Below, piece by piece: positions 31,723-41,857 of a stretch of 64,000 bases of DNA. Below the pieces are notes generated by a model that was not told the origin of the DNA, made no database searches, and saw only the letters and a list, made by a program, of their open reading frames with translations. Position 1 is the first letter of the stretch, and every line of letters begins with the position of its first letter. The stretch is from Entamoeba histolytica HM-1:IMSS. Taxonomy: Eukaryota; Evosea; Mastigamoebida; Endamoebidae. The translations under genes were made by a program, and so were the position numbers. Where the stretch lies: assembly GCF_000208925.1 (NCBI RefSeq), contig NW_001914862.1, positions 1 through 64,000 of the forward strand. Direction: 5' to 3'.

Positions 31723-32886
31723 TTATTTAGAAAGATTTTCAAAAATGATCGTTAATGGAACATCAGTTTCTTTTGAGGGTATATCTCTTTCATTACTTGG
31801 AGCACCTAATTCTCTAAATGCAATATCCTCTCTATCTGTAAATGAAGTACATTTTCTTGGATCAGTTTTGTTTATTAGGATAAACTTATTTGTTTGTTCA
31901 CTATTTGTAAATGACTTTGACAATCGTTTTTGGTGACCTAATTCTAAGTTAAAAATGTGATGGTATTGAGTGATAAGAAATTCAACAATATCATAAATTG
32001 TTGATGGTATAGCTTCTGTTTTGACCCATCCAAGGTATAAAGCAAATGAATGTGCAATAGAATGAGGAGCATATTTTACAGGATCTACATTGTTAAGATA
32101 CACAAACATTTCAAGTATTTTATCTAGAAGAAGTCTTTGCTCGATTGGAAGCGTCCTAATACTCTTTTCAACTAACTCAACATTAATAGGATTAATTGAT
32201 AAAAAAGAAGAAATAGGATGAAGTAATGGTGTTGGTAATGACATAAGAAATAGTTTCAATATAGTCCATGCAACTGAAGCAGTCATATTTTTAATTTCAT
32301 TATTATTATTAATTGAATTAATAAGTTCTTGAACTTGGTGTGGAGGTAAGGTTTCAATTATATCATTTGGATGTTCTTTAATAGTATCAATACAAACAAG
32401 TAACAGTGGAGGGATTTCTTCTCCTGAGACTTGACGAAGTTCTTTTAAATCAATTCCAAGAACCTTTTTTTTCTTTGCCGTTATAATATAATTTTTAATT
32501 AAATTTTTCCATTCATTTCGTTCTGTTTTATCAGAAAAGAGGATAACAAAAGTTCGTTGACGGAAATCAAGTGTTTCAATCAACAATAATGTTTTACCTC
32601 TATCCTTTGAAGACTCGTCTAAATTATCTTGAACTTTTGTGTGTATTAATGAAATCTTTCCAACAATTTGTCCTTCATTTGACTTTCTTGTTAATGACAA
32701 TAATGACTTCTTTGGGCATTCATAAAAAAGAATTTGTTGGCTAGTCAACGTCATATTTAATGATTCTTCAAAACAACGTTTTGAAGTATATGTTGGTGAT
32801 GTAAATACTTGTGCCTGATTAGCGTACAATGCAATAAGAGAACGGATAATAACTTTAGTCATGGTGTTTGGTGACACTGTCGACAT
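31723..32886 (-). CDS. PH and RhoGAP-like domain protein lacking the arginine finger
   Basis: A 387-residue protein. About 30-140 is PH-like (FVILFSDKTERNEWKNLI end). From 143 to 320 it follows the RhoGAP fold: LGIDLKEL, IPPLLLVCIDTI, ILKLFLMSLPTPLL, LPIEQRLLLDKILEMFVYL and HSIAHSFALYLGW. The catalytic GIFR segment is replaced by NDIIETLPPH with no Arg, and the Asn of the NKM motif is also absent (PVKYAPHS). Known RhoGAPs need both for GTP hydrolysis, so this is probably a GTPase-binding pseudo-GAP or acts on a different partner. The C-terminus is polar. It is convergent with the five-exon gene. Confidence 0.85.
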   Translation of the reverse strand: MSTVSPNTMTKVIIRSLIALYANQAQVFTSPTYTSKRCFEESLNMTLTSQQILFYECPKKSLLSLTRKSNEGQIVGKISLIHTKVQDNLDESSKDRGKTLLLIETLDFRQRTFVILFSDKTERNEWKNLIKNYIITAKKKKVLGIDLKELRQVSGEEIPPLLLVCIDTIKEHPNDIIETLPPHQVQELINSINNNNEIKNMTASVAWTILKLFLMSLPTPLLHPISSFLSINPINVELVEKSIRTLPIEQRLLLDKILEMFVYLNNVDPVKYAPHSIAHSFALYLGWVKTEAIPSTIYDIVEFLITQYHHIFNLELGHQKRLSKSFTNSEQTNKFILINKTDPRKCTSFTDREDIAFRELGAPSNERDIPSKETDVPLTIIFENLSK

Positions 32887-33190
32887 ACAAATTTAAATGA
32901 AAATTTTCTTTTTTTTCTAAAAAATTTATTATTTATTTTCAATAGTTTTTTTAATTAATAAAAAAAACATTTGAATATTCTATTTTTAGTATTAAAAAAT
33001 ACCAAACTTTTATCAAAATAATTTATAGTCAATAATTCATGAAACTATAACTTACTACAAAAACTTTTATTAAAAAAGTGATACACGAAGAGACTAACCC
33101 AAAAGAAATTAAAAATAAAATAATTTAAGAAAAATTTTTTTGAACAAAAAAAATAACAAAACCATTCTTTATTTCAATATTTAAGAGTGG
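32887..33190. other. Short A+T-rich intergenic region
   Basis: 304 bases upstream of the RhoGAP-like gene. Poly-A and poly-T tracts; no gene seen. Confidence 0.5.
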
Positions 33191-34402
33191 TTAACATAAA
33201 GAGTTTAAATTTGTTAATAGCTCTTCTTGTTGTTGATCAACTTCATCAAGTAATGAATTAATAGACTTAAAAGAATTTTGAATAGTATCAAGTGTTTGGC
33301 TTTTTAAGTCTGATTTTTCTAGTTCAAAAAATGTATTGGTTTTATTATTTAAACCAATTAATAAATCGGATGTCTCTTTGAGACACCAATTAATGTATTT
33401 TAGGTTTTCAACACTTTGAATTAATGGGGTTGTTCTTATTTCTTCTCTTTTAAAATCGTCTTTTAGTTGTTCTTTTAGTTGACTTATTTTATTAATTATT
33501 CTTTCTTTACATTCACCACAATATTTCTTTTCATTTTCTAAGTGATGAACCCATAAATAAGAGTTATGTTTTAATTCTTGAGATATCATTTGGTCTTTGT
33601 TATTAATTTCAATTTGCTTTTCTTCAATATTTTTGAGGAGTTTCTTGTCTATAACTAGTTCAGTATCTAAACTGTATTTTTCTCGTAATTTTTTTTGAAT
33701 AAAATTACATTCATTCAATAAACCATCTAGTACCTTTTTTTCTTTTTCAATACTTTTTAACAGTAAATCTTCCTCTGAAGTATTCAAATGATTCTTATTT
33801 GGATGAATTGAAGAGAAATACCAATCGATTTGGTGAATTTGATTAATTTCATGTTGAGCATATTTATTCAAGTCATCATAATAATCATCTATCCCTTTAA
33901 TTAAAGAGGTAATGTGTTTATATTTATTAGTTAATTGTTTGTAACATTGAACACTCATTCCTAATGTCATATTTTCGTTAATAATAGTACTTATTAGTTG
34001 TTCTGGTACAACGTTATAATTCAAGAGATCAATGATATTATTACGAATTATCTCAAACTCTGGATAGGTTGATAATTCAATAACTTCTTCTTTAGTCTTA
34101 ATAAAATACCATTCCTCAGACTTAACAAATAAATCAAAAACTTTTAGCATCACAACTAATTCCTTTGTTGATTTATTAGTAAATTCATTATTACAAACTG
34201 TATGAACACAACAAATATCATCATACCATAAATGAGGATATAACAATTTAATTCTTCTTAATATATGTTCATTCATGTATATTGAAACTGTATCATTTGA
34301 ATTGTCTATTTCATTAACATGGGGGACAAATTCATCACTCCTTGAAGATAATTTTTGTTCATTTCTAAGTCTATCCCTTTTAAAGTCAAAAATTTTTTTC
34401 AT
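33191..34402 (-). CDS. Unknown 403-residue coiled-coil-containing protein
   Basis: An intronless frame. Residues 1-150 look helical and mixed; about 195-330 and 375-400 have long charged heptad patterns (for example EKEKKVLDGLLNECNFIQKKL) consistent with coiled coils. Two CxxC-like pairs exist (CGEC at about 298) but no complete zinc finger. No signal peptide or membrane span. Cytoskeletal or trafficking function is possible but unsupported. Confidence 0.7.
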   Translation of the reverse strand: MKKIFDFKRDRLRNEQKLSSRSDEFVPHVNEIDNSNDTVSIYMNEHILRRIKLLYPHLWYDDICCVHTVCNNEFTNKSTKELVVMLKVFDLFVKSEEWYFIKTKEEVIELSTYPEFEIIRNNIIDLLNYNVVPEQLISTIINENMTLGMSVQCYKQLTNKYKHITSLIKGIDDYYDDLNKYAQHEINQIHQIDWYFSSIHPNKNHLNTSEEDLLLKSIEKEKKVLDGLLNECNFIQKKLREKYSLDTELVIDKKLLKNIEEKQIEINNKDQMISQELKHNSYLWVHHLENEKKYCGECKERIINKISQLKEQLKDDFKREEIRTTPLIQSVENLKYINWCLKETSDLLIGLNNKTNTFFELEKSDLKSQTLDTIQNSFKSINSLLDEVDQQQEELLTNLNSLC

Positions 34403-34554
34403 TAATAATCCTCTGATAATGTTTGTTTAAATAGATATTGATTCATGAGATTGTTTAAAATGAAAGGATATTCTATTATTTAATTTTTAGTTAAAAAATA
34501 AAAATTTCTATTTTTGATTAAAAAAGAGAAAAATTAAAAGAAATCAAAATCATT

Positions 34555-35472
34555 ATGTTTCGATTGTTCATATCAAATGCACCTTTTATTTATATTGTAT
34601 TCATTTCAATATGCTATATCACATTTTGTATTGAACAAAAAAATCGTTTATGTTTAGGTAATAGAACAAATGATACAACAGGACTTATGGAAATACATTC
34701 AGTTGCTATGTTATCAGGTTTTCTTTTACCAATCTTATCAATCTTCAGATTAATAAAAGGGAAACTTGTTATTGTTATTCCATTTTTTGTTGATCTTACT
34801 ACTTCATATATTATTCATCGGATTGGGTCTTTTATAATTTCATTTCTTAATATTTATCTTGAAGATACTACTTGTAGTAAAGATAGAGAAACATTAAATG
34901 GAGTAAATGGATATTCATATGCAATAGTTTATTTCTTTCTCATTTTCATTAGGCTCTTAAATTCAAATGATTTATACCCTCAAGCCACTCAATCAATAAT
35001 TACCCTACAACTACAATTTCCAACATACACCCAAAATGCATATCAAATTTTTTATCAAAGCCTCGGTCCATTTTCATGTAGATATTCATGTAATTGTCAA
35101 AATTATATTCGTTATAAACAAAAATGTATTTATCATTCAACAACATATATCATATTAATGTTATATATACTTTCTGGAACTATATGTATTGGGCATATTC
35201 TAATTCATGGGTATGCAACAGTAAATCAAATTTTTTATGGATGTCTTGTTGCTTATTTAATGGTGTTTTTATTTGATTGTATATTATATTATTTTAGACC
35301 AATGGTTAAAGCAATTATTTTAATTTGTTTCTTTTATTTTACTATGTTTATAGTTCATGCATTTGTCGAAGGGGTTTCTGTTCATTACTCATTTTATCAT
35401 ATGATCTGTGTTGTAGATTTGATATCATCAGTGATTCTTCATATATCAGTTTATTCTCCTAAAACCATGTAA
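34555..35472 (+). CDS. Polytopic membrane protein, possible degenerate PAP2-like
   Basis: A 305-residue protein with about six to seven hydrophobic segments (roughly 10-28, 55-70, 75-100, 125-140, 200-220, 230-250, 260-275 and 285-300). One NRT/NDT sequon pair follows the first span. A loop-helix arrangement HSTTYIILMLY ... HILIHGYATVNQIFYG loosely resembles the PSGH and SRx5Hx3D motifs of the PAP2 lipid-phosphate phosphatases, but the proline, serine and arginine of those motifs are missing, so I treat this as weak. It may be an unrelated integral protein. Confidence 0.65.
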   Translation: MFRLFISNAPFIYIVFISICYITFCIEQKNRLCLGNRTNDTTGLMEIHSVAMLSGFLLPILSIFRLIKGKLVIVIPFFVDLTTSYIIHRIGSFIISFLNIYLEDTTCSKDRETLNGVNGYSYAIVYFFLIFIRLLNSNDLYPQATQSIITLQLQFPTYTQNAYQIFYQSLGPFSCRYSCNCQNYIRYKQKCIYHSTTYIILMLYILSGTICIGHILIHGYATVNQIFYGCLVAYLMVFLFDCILYYFRPMVKAIILICFFYFTMFIVHAFVEGVSVHYSFYHMICVVDLISSVILHISVYSPKTM

Positions 35473-35570
35473 GTGACTTATTTTATTATTATTTATTGTA
35501 TTATTTCCTATTATAATTTTCAAAAAATATGAAAATAAACCAGAAAAAAAACATAAAAAATATTTGTAAT

Positions 35571-36632
35571 ATGCAATCACCTCAACCTATTAATACAGAT
35601 TTCCATATCGTTAGAATTTCTGGAAAATTAATGTACATTCCACACAATAATGTCATTGCTTCATTACAAAATATTTTAATCCAAAATTCACAATCAAAAA
35701 CACCTTCTCAGTATGGTATGAAGTCAGCTCAAATTCAAACTCTTTTTGATTCTTTTTATGCATCTACTCTTCAGTCATACTCACCAGCAATGCAAATTTA
35801 TTTTTCTTATCGTTTTTTGGCGTTGCACTCTCCTGAAGAGAAAAGGGTTGGAATTTTAACTTTATCAAAAAATATTTCATCATTAAATGAGGGTCATCTT
35901 AGTGATTTAGAACGAATATTTGATAATGACATTAATGACTGGATGATTTGTGATGCATTAGCAAATAAAGTAGTTACTCAATTTCTTCGGTCACATGAGG
36001 ATTATTTTCAGAGAATATATAAATGGAAAGACTGTGGAAAAATATGGAGAATGAGAGCATGTTGTGTTATCTATGTGAACTTTGCAAATAAAAAAGAAAG
36101 TACATGTCTTGAAATATGTTCAACTTGTGTAAAAAGTAGTGAACGATTTGTACAATTAGGAGTTGGTTGTTTATTAAGAGAAATGTCATTAAATTCTACA
36201 GACAAAGTTGTAAATTTTATTTATGATAACTATAGATATTTTACAAGAGAAGGTTTAAGATATTCAATTGATAAATTAGATGTAACCACAAGAAAAAAAA
36301 TCCTTGGTATTGGAAAAGGAAGAAACCCTGTTAAATCACCAGCTCCATCTCAGTCAACTTCTCCTAATATCCCTACCTCTTCAACGCCTGTTGTTTCTGT
36401 AAATACCACAGCCCAACTCCAAACTGTAGATGACCAATTACGTGCTCAAATATTATCAATGGACTACTTACATTCTGCTATTCAACCAAACATTACGGCT
36501 ACTATACCAGTCGTATTACCAAATGGTCAAGTTAATTACGTCCATCCAAGTGCTAATGTAATGGTTCCTCCTAATTATTCCCAATATTATGACCTTCAAG
36601 GATTTACTCAAAATAATTATTCTCCTCAATAA
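35571..36632 (+). CDS. AlkD-like HEAT-repeat protein (DNA alkylation repair family)
   Basis: ATG at 35571 (MQSPQPINTD) is preferred over the Lys/Asn-rich extension from 35529; 353 residues. The middle (about 65-245) matches the AlkD/DNA-alkylation-repair HEAT fold: NDWMICDALANKVV, then IWRMRACCVIYV (the W-x-RR-like repeat), then VQLGVGCLLREMS and FTREGLRYSIDKLD. Known members flip out and excise 3- and 7-alkylpurines. The catalytic Asp/Trp residues cannot be placed with confidence without alignment. The C-terminal 100 residues are Pro/Ser/Gln-rich and disordered. Confidence 0.75.
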   Translation: MQSPQPINTDFHIVRISGKLMYIPHNNVIASLQNILIQNSQSKTPSQYGMKSAQIQTLFDSFYASTLQSYSPAMQIYFSYRFLALHSPEEKRVGILTLSKNISSLNEGHLSDLERIFDNDINDWMICDALANKVVTQFLRSHEDYFQRIYKWKDCGKIWRMRACCVIYVNFANKKESTCLEICSTCVKSSERFVQLGVGCLLREMSLNSTDKVVNFIYDNYRYFTREGLRYSIDKLDVTTRKKILGIGKGRNPVKSPAPSQSTSPNIPTSSTPVVSVNTTAQLQTVDDQLRAQILSMDYLHSAIQPNITATIPVVLPNGQVNYVHPSANVMVPPNYSQYYDLQGFTQNNYSPQ

Positions 36633-36705
36633 ACTATCAGTTTTGTTATAGTAATTTATTCTCGTAGTTTATCAAAAGAATAAAAAATGTTTCTTAACCA
36701 GTTTC

Positions 36706-37068
36706 TTATTTTCTTTCTTCAACTAAAACAATGTGATATCCAAATGGCGTTTTAAATGGTTGAGTGTATTTACCCACTGGCGCATTAAATGCAACATCTT
36801 GAAATGCTCCACACATTTGTCCTCGAATTACCCATCCAAGACTTCCTCCTTGATTTGCTTTATCTTCACTATATTCCGTAGCAACTTGACTAAATGGTTT
36901 TCCTTCTTCAAGCTTGGCAAGTGCCTCAAGAATCTTTGATTGCTTTTCACACAAAATGTGTCTAACTTTGATTTTAGTACACCCCTTTTGTTTCTCTTCT
37001 TTATTATCTTTTGTGGTTTTAGTTGAGGCTTTTGCTCCTTTGGCGGGTGCTTGCTTTCCTTTTGGCAT
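36706..37068 (-). CDS. Par14/PIN4-type parvulin peptidyl-prolyl isomerase
   Basis: A 120-residue protein with a Lys/Ala-rich N-terminal tail (1-30) and one rotamase domain: KIKVRHILCEKQSKILEAL, FSQVATEYSED, GGSLGWVIRGQM, FKTPFGYHIVLVEER. Residue pattern and basic tail match eukaryotic Par14 (PIN4) rather than phospho-specific Pin1: there is no WW domain and the Pin1 phosphate-binding Arg pair is absent. Known Par14 takes part in ribosome biogenesis and chromatin; it catalyses cis-trans isomerisation of X-Pro bonds. Intronless. Confidence 0.93.
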   Translation of the reverse strand: MPKGKQAPAKGAKASTKTTKDNKEEKQKGCTKIKVRHILCEKQSKILEALAKLEEGKPFSQVATEYSEDKANQGGSLGWVIRGQMCGAFQDVAFNAPVGKYTQPFKTPFGYHIVLVEERK

Positions 37069-37120
37069 TACTTATATTTTTTAGATTTTTTAATTATTTT
37101 TTTTAATTCCTTTTTGGAGT

Positions 37121-37716
37121 AACTATGACAGGAAGTATTAAATCTAAAATACTACAAAATGATGCTTTAAAATATTGTAAACATTGTCATAACACAATTG
37201 CATCTATTAATCATATCTTGTTAGGATGTAATGAAGAAAAATCAAATATCAAAACATGATTATGTTTGTAAACAAATATAAAAACAGATATTAATTACAC
37301 ATCTTAATGAATTTGATGCTATTGATTTTAATAATCCTCCTAAATGTATTAATAATGATAAAATGGTCATAACTTACAATAAAGATTTATTGGTTAGTGA
37401 CCATTCTTTCCATGCTAGAAGACATAATATATATTATCAAAATATGAAAGAAAAGAAATGATATATTATAGATGTTGCTATATGTCAAGATAATAATTTA
37501 GAATTAAATTATATTCATAAAATAAATAAATACAAAGAATTACAAGAGAAAATAAGAAACAATAGAGAAATAATATATGTAGAAATAATACCTGTAATAT
37601 TATCAATAAATTGATTAATACACAAAGAATCAGTAAGAAGATTAAAATCACTAAAATTACAAATAGAATTACCAAAAAAATACATAACAAACAACAATAA
37701 TAATCAAAAACTATGA
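37121..37716 (+). mobile_element. Decayed LINE 3' fragment (EhLINE-like), zinc finger and endonuclease region
   Basis: Conceptual translation in the + direction shows a zinc finger YCKHC...NHILLGC (C-x2-C-x8-H-x4-C), then a frame change, then a domain homologous to the endonuclease region of the element at 38.2-39.6 kb: YIIDVAICQDNN ... NKYKELQEKI ... EIIPVILSIN ... ESVRRLKSLKLQIELP. These are the features of R4/R2-clade LINEs with a restriction-like endonuclease, the EhLINE group. In-frame stops (TGA twice, others near 37258) and loss of the PD motif show that it is not functional. 5' truncated, as is usual for such insertions. It lies 52 bases after the start of the parvulin gene. Confidence 0.8.
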
Positions 37717-38157
37717 AAGACTTAATGTTTTACACAAATAATTCTGATAATATAATAGAAAAAGAATCAATCTAATTCAACATAATATAATATAAAGTAA
37801 AGGTAAAAACATAATGAAGAAACTAAAATAATCACTTCTCGATATTCATAACGATAAACTGTAAATGTATGATCCATTATTTGATGTTTTTTTAATTTTA
37901 AAACATTTTTAAATCAGAACATACAGTCAATTTCATTGTTATTGATATTGATTAATATTCTTATACCTTTTTTTCAATCAAAAAAAAAAAAATAAATAAA
38001 CCATAAATAATCAAAGATATATGAAAAGGTACATATCAAAATTAATAAAATGTATAAAAAGAGAATGAAATTAAAATTTAATAATAAAGTAATTAATTAA
38101 GTATTAATAGAAATAGCTTCTATTCTTATTGACTCAGTGGAGACTAATCCTGTCAAT
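37717..38157. other. A+T-rich spacer between two convergent LINE remnants
   Basis: Probably the 3' untranslated tails of the two LINE fragments. Contains A-rich stretches (37980-38000) and T-rich stretches. No open frame. No clear target-site duplication can be read by eye. Confidence 0.4.
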
Positions 38158-39615
38158 TCATCTTCTAGTATCTCTACAGAGTATGTTTGATTGTGATTGA
38201 AGCAGTATTCCATAACATCCATCATGTTTTTTATTACAAGGCTTTTTAATTTCTTTCTCGATGTCAATTTCAATTTTTAATTCTTTAATTAATTTAATAC
38301 TTGAGTTATTTATTAATCCATTTATTGAGATTACTACTGGATTTATTTTGACATCTTTCAACTTTTCTATTTTCATTAGTCTATTCTTTAATTCCTTATA
38401 CATATTTCTTTTCTTCCAATAGGCTCCATTAATATTGTGATCAGCCACAATAGTCATATCAAATAATAGACTAGTTTTGTTCTTTTTATCTATTACATAT
38501 ATATCTGGTATTTTGTGATATTGTCCATCACTTTTAGGCATTATTTGTTTGTTCAATATCATCATGATGTCTTTATATTTGAGCATTGTTTCATATGAGG
38601 TTTTTATATTGTTTATTTCCAGTGTATTTTCTTATTAATCAATATGATTATGCCAATATTATCATGTTTTTCTATTTGTGATTTTTTATGATAAATACAA
38701 GATAGTAGAATGTGTTCTACTGTAGCTATCTTGTCTTTACAAAGTGTGGAGTATTTCAATCTTTCATTTTTCTTTATTTTTGATTTTCTATACACACAAA
38801 ATATTACTCCATCCTGCATTTTAGTTAATTGAAGAAATGCATTTTTTTAATATTGATGGATTTCCATGCTTTCACTGTATTAGTTTTATCTACTCATTTT
38901 GACATGAACCATCTTCTAAGATGTCACTTATTTGATGACATTTCCATTTTTTGATGTTATTTGTTGGTCAATAATTTTTTATTTCTACTACTACTTCTTT
39001 TTCTTTTTTATTTTCAATCCCTTCATTTATTATTTCTTCTATTTTTGTTTCATTGATTTTATGAATTAATGTTTTTTAATTCTATTCCACATTCCCTTCT
39101 TACTGTACCATCTATCTAATATGTTATTTCTTATTTCACTTTCTCTGGTACAGTAGTACATCACTGTTTTTACTAATTCAATAACATATTCGTCTCTTAT
39201 ATTTATTAATCCTTCACCCATTTCTTCTAGAGGGACATATAACCTATCTTTGGAGTTTCACCATGTATTTTGCCTTTCTTAAATATTTTCTTATCTCCAA
39301 ATCTATTTTATCTAGGTCAGTGATTTTCCAATTTACAACTGATGCTGAATATCTGAAGATATTGATTACTTCCGTGTTTATTCTAGTAATATATCTTCTA
39401 TTACTACTTTCATCAGTGTTTATTTCTTCCATCTTTTTCATCATTTTTTCTTTGATGATTTTACAATTGAAGGTGTCATCAATTTCGTCGGACTGCCATA
39501 TTCCTAAGTATTTATACAAGTCATCACCTTCAACTATAGGGATGTTTTGCATTCTATTTGGTATTTCTTAATGTTTTTTAATACCATTCCTGATTTTTTT
39601 CTCATTCATTTCCAT
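38158..39615 (-). mobile_element. 5'-truncated, decayed LINE (EhLINE-like) with RT C-terminus and endonuclease
   Basis: Read on the minus strand from 39615 down. Near the 5' side is a reverse-transcriptase piece NEKKSGM in an A-run with a one-base frameshift, then YKYLGIWQSDEID, then RLYVPLEEMGEGLINIRDEYV (a typical LINE thumb motif), a zinc finger CKDKIATVEHILLSC, and a restriction-like endonuclease region with PDIYVIDKKNKTSLLFD (PD...D) followed by GAYWKKRNMYKELKNR. Several frameshifts and stops break it into pieces, so it is dead. The domain order RT, zinc finger, PD-D endonuclease identifies the R4/EhLINE class. Left boundary unclear; purine-rich DNA begins at about 39620. Confidence 0.85.
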
Positions 39616-41857
39616 TTCTATGAAAAGAAATTGCGAAAGAATTAGAAAAATGAATATACAACTAAAAAGAACAATCTACTTACAAACCAAATAATACAAT
39701 GATAAATACATACTGACAAATTAATAAGAAAAGTAAGATAAAAGAATAAAAAATAGTAAGTGATAATGATGAAATTGTATATGTTAATAAAATAATATTG
39801 GTAAGAAACAGAAAAACAAAATGAACAGGATAAATAAAGATAAGTGAAATGACTAAACTGAATAAAAAAACACAAAACAGCATGAAAATGAAACAAAAAA
39901 GTTGTTAAGTAATGCACAACAATAAAAAGTTATAACTAATAAATACCAATGAGAAGAAAATGATAATAATAAAGTTTGAAAAGAAATAGATAATATAAAA
40001 TGATTTTTATAAATTTGATTTAAAATACAAAATCAATCTTAGTTAATTATTTTTTTATAATACAAATGATACTATATATATCCAAAAATAGTGAATAAAC
40101 AAATTTTATAATTTATAACATTTTAATCATTTGATTTTATTGTTAATTAAATGAAAAACACTGTTATGAATATCAATAAATTAATGACTCATTTCTAAAA
40201 TAATTTCATAAATCATTTTACGTCAATTGCTATTTTCTTTTCTCCGAACTCACAGCTATTTTAATACACTGAGTGTCAATAATAAACATTTCATTTAAGC
40301 TGTGGTAATGTTTTTAATCAAGTCGGAGTCATTGGTGTTTTAAATGATTCAAAACCAATAAAAATGGATTATATTATCATATTTATCATTAAGTTTTTTT
40401 ATTGAATAAAAATGAATCTGTTTAGTTATAACTTCTCTTTTATTCGTTTGATACCAACTCTTATCTCTCTTACTCATTTTCTGTTTTTAATTGCATTACA
40501 CGTGGCTTTTAAAATTGGTGTTATCAAATCAAATGATAATACTAATTATATTAGAAGGTTGATTGTAGTTCTAATAGAATTAAAAATATTTGAATTGATG
40601 TATTTAAATGTTATTATATAAAATAACCATATCATAAAAATCAATAATACCAACATTACTAATATAACTCTAACAAATTTAAAATAATCAAAGATACTTT
40701 AATATGCTATAAAATAAATATTACATATAAAAGTAATATTAAATAATGAAGATGAAGTTTAATAATTAAACCAACTTCATTCTTATGAATAAAAAATAAT
40801 AGAATAAGAAATATATTGGTAATACAAATAATTATACACCAATTAATAATTAGTCAAATAGAAAATAGTGATGTATTAATTAATAAATATAAAAGTAATG
40901 AACAAGTTAATGACAACTTAATAAAAGTTGAGAAGAAAGATATTTTAATGAATATAAAATATTGTAATAATACTAATTCAAAATATTTCATTGAAACAAA
41001 TTAATAATAATAAAATAATGAATGCTTTATAATTAATAATTATAATCATAAAAAGATAAATATTAGATATTTTTTAAACAATTTCAATATTATTTTTATT
41101 ACTATTTAATCTAAATCATTGTATTATCTTATTATTTTTCATATTAATTTGTTAACAACATATTTTTCATTCATAATTCAATATTATATAATCAAACACT
41201 ATATAAACGAAGTATTTTCATCTAGTTTTGATTATATGTAACTTATTAAAAATTATAACTATTTTAATATTATTATAATGAATTTAATAAAAGATATTCA
41301 AGAATTATTTGATTTAAATTAATGAAATTAAATTTAATAAATGATTATTATAAATACAAACAATTTTAATTTAATCGAAATGTAATAAAGTGTGTATAAT
41401 TATAATATAAACATGTGTATGTATTCTATTGAAGCTTCAGCAAAAAAAAGAAATTGAGAGCGATTAACACTAGAATGACAAAAATAAAACAGCACTAGAA
41501 CTAATTTAACAGATACGTATTTATAATAAACAGTTATAAAAAAGTTTCAGCAACAATTTTAAACTTGAACCAACCACGAACTACACAGAATAATTCTGAA
41601 ATAGTATTTGTTGTCTTTAACAAGAAACAACTAAACAATTGAATAAACAAAAACCAATAGGAACAGGTTGTATTAAAAATATTAATTAAATCATCATATA
41701 ATTGAATAAACAGAAAACAATAAATTCCTCAGTTAATATAGTATTTAAAAAATTTTGTTATTTAATAAATAAAAATATAAAATTAAGGTTATGTGTTTCC
41801 ACGCAATGTCCTTCTGAAAAAGGACAAAAAGAAAAAGAACAAATAAACATATTTTTT
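39616..41857. other. Degenerate A+T-rich region, possible transposon remnants
   Basis: No supportable intact gene. 39640-39960 is strongly purine-rich on the + strand, similar in character to 660-960. 40200-40320 is less A+T-rich and on the minus strand reads a short transposase-like string (see findings). 40816-41004 is an open frame of unusual Asn/Lys-rich composition without support. A short sequence aattgaataaaca occurs at about 41636 and again at 41699. The TATA-like GTATTTAAA at 41741-41749 and a hairpin at 41808-41825 lie before the kinase gene. Confidence 0.5.
41808..41825 (+). other. Perfect 6-bp hairpin upstream of the UMP-CMP kinase start
   Basis: Arms GTCCTT (41808-41813) and AAGGAC (41820-41825) are exact reverse complements around a CTGAAA loop. 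It ends 32 bases before the chosen start codon and lies in an island with more G and C than the surrounding DNA. May sit in the 5' leader. Confidence 0.45.

Noticed and set aside
37436..37620. TGA codons in the LINE fragment as recoded Trp
   Set aside because: The homologous element has Gly at one aligned site, and TGA is a genuine stop elsewhere (for example at the end of EMG1). Simple decay explains it.
39642..39917. 91-codon minus-strand frame rich in Phe/Tyr/Ile
   Set aside because: Low-complexity product of the purine-rich + strand; no homology or gene context.
40412..41004. Frames at 40412-40621 and 40816-41004 as genes
   Set aside because: Asn/Ile/Lys-rich composition, no motif, and located in degenerate DNA beside transposon remnants.
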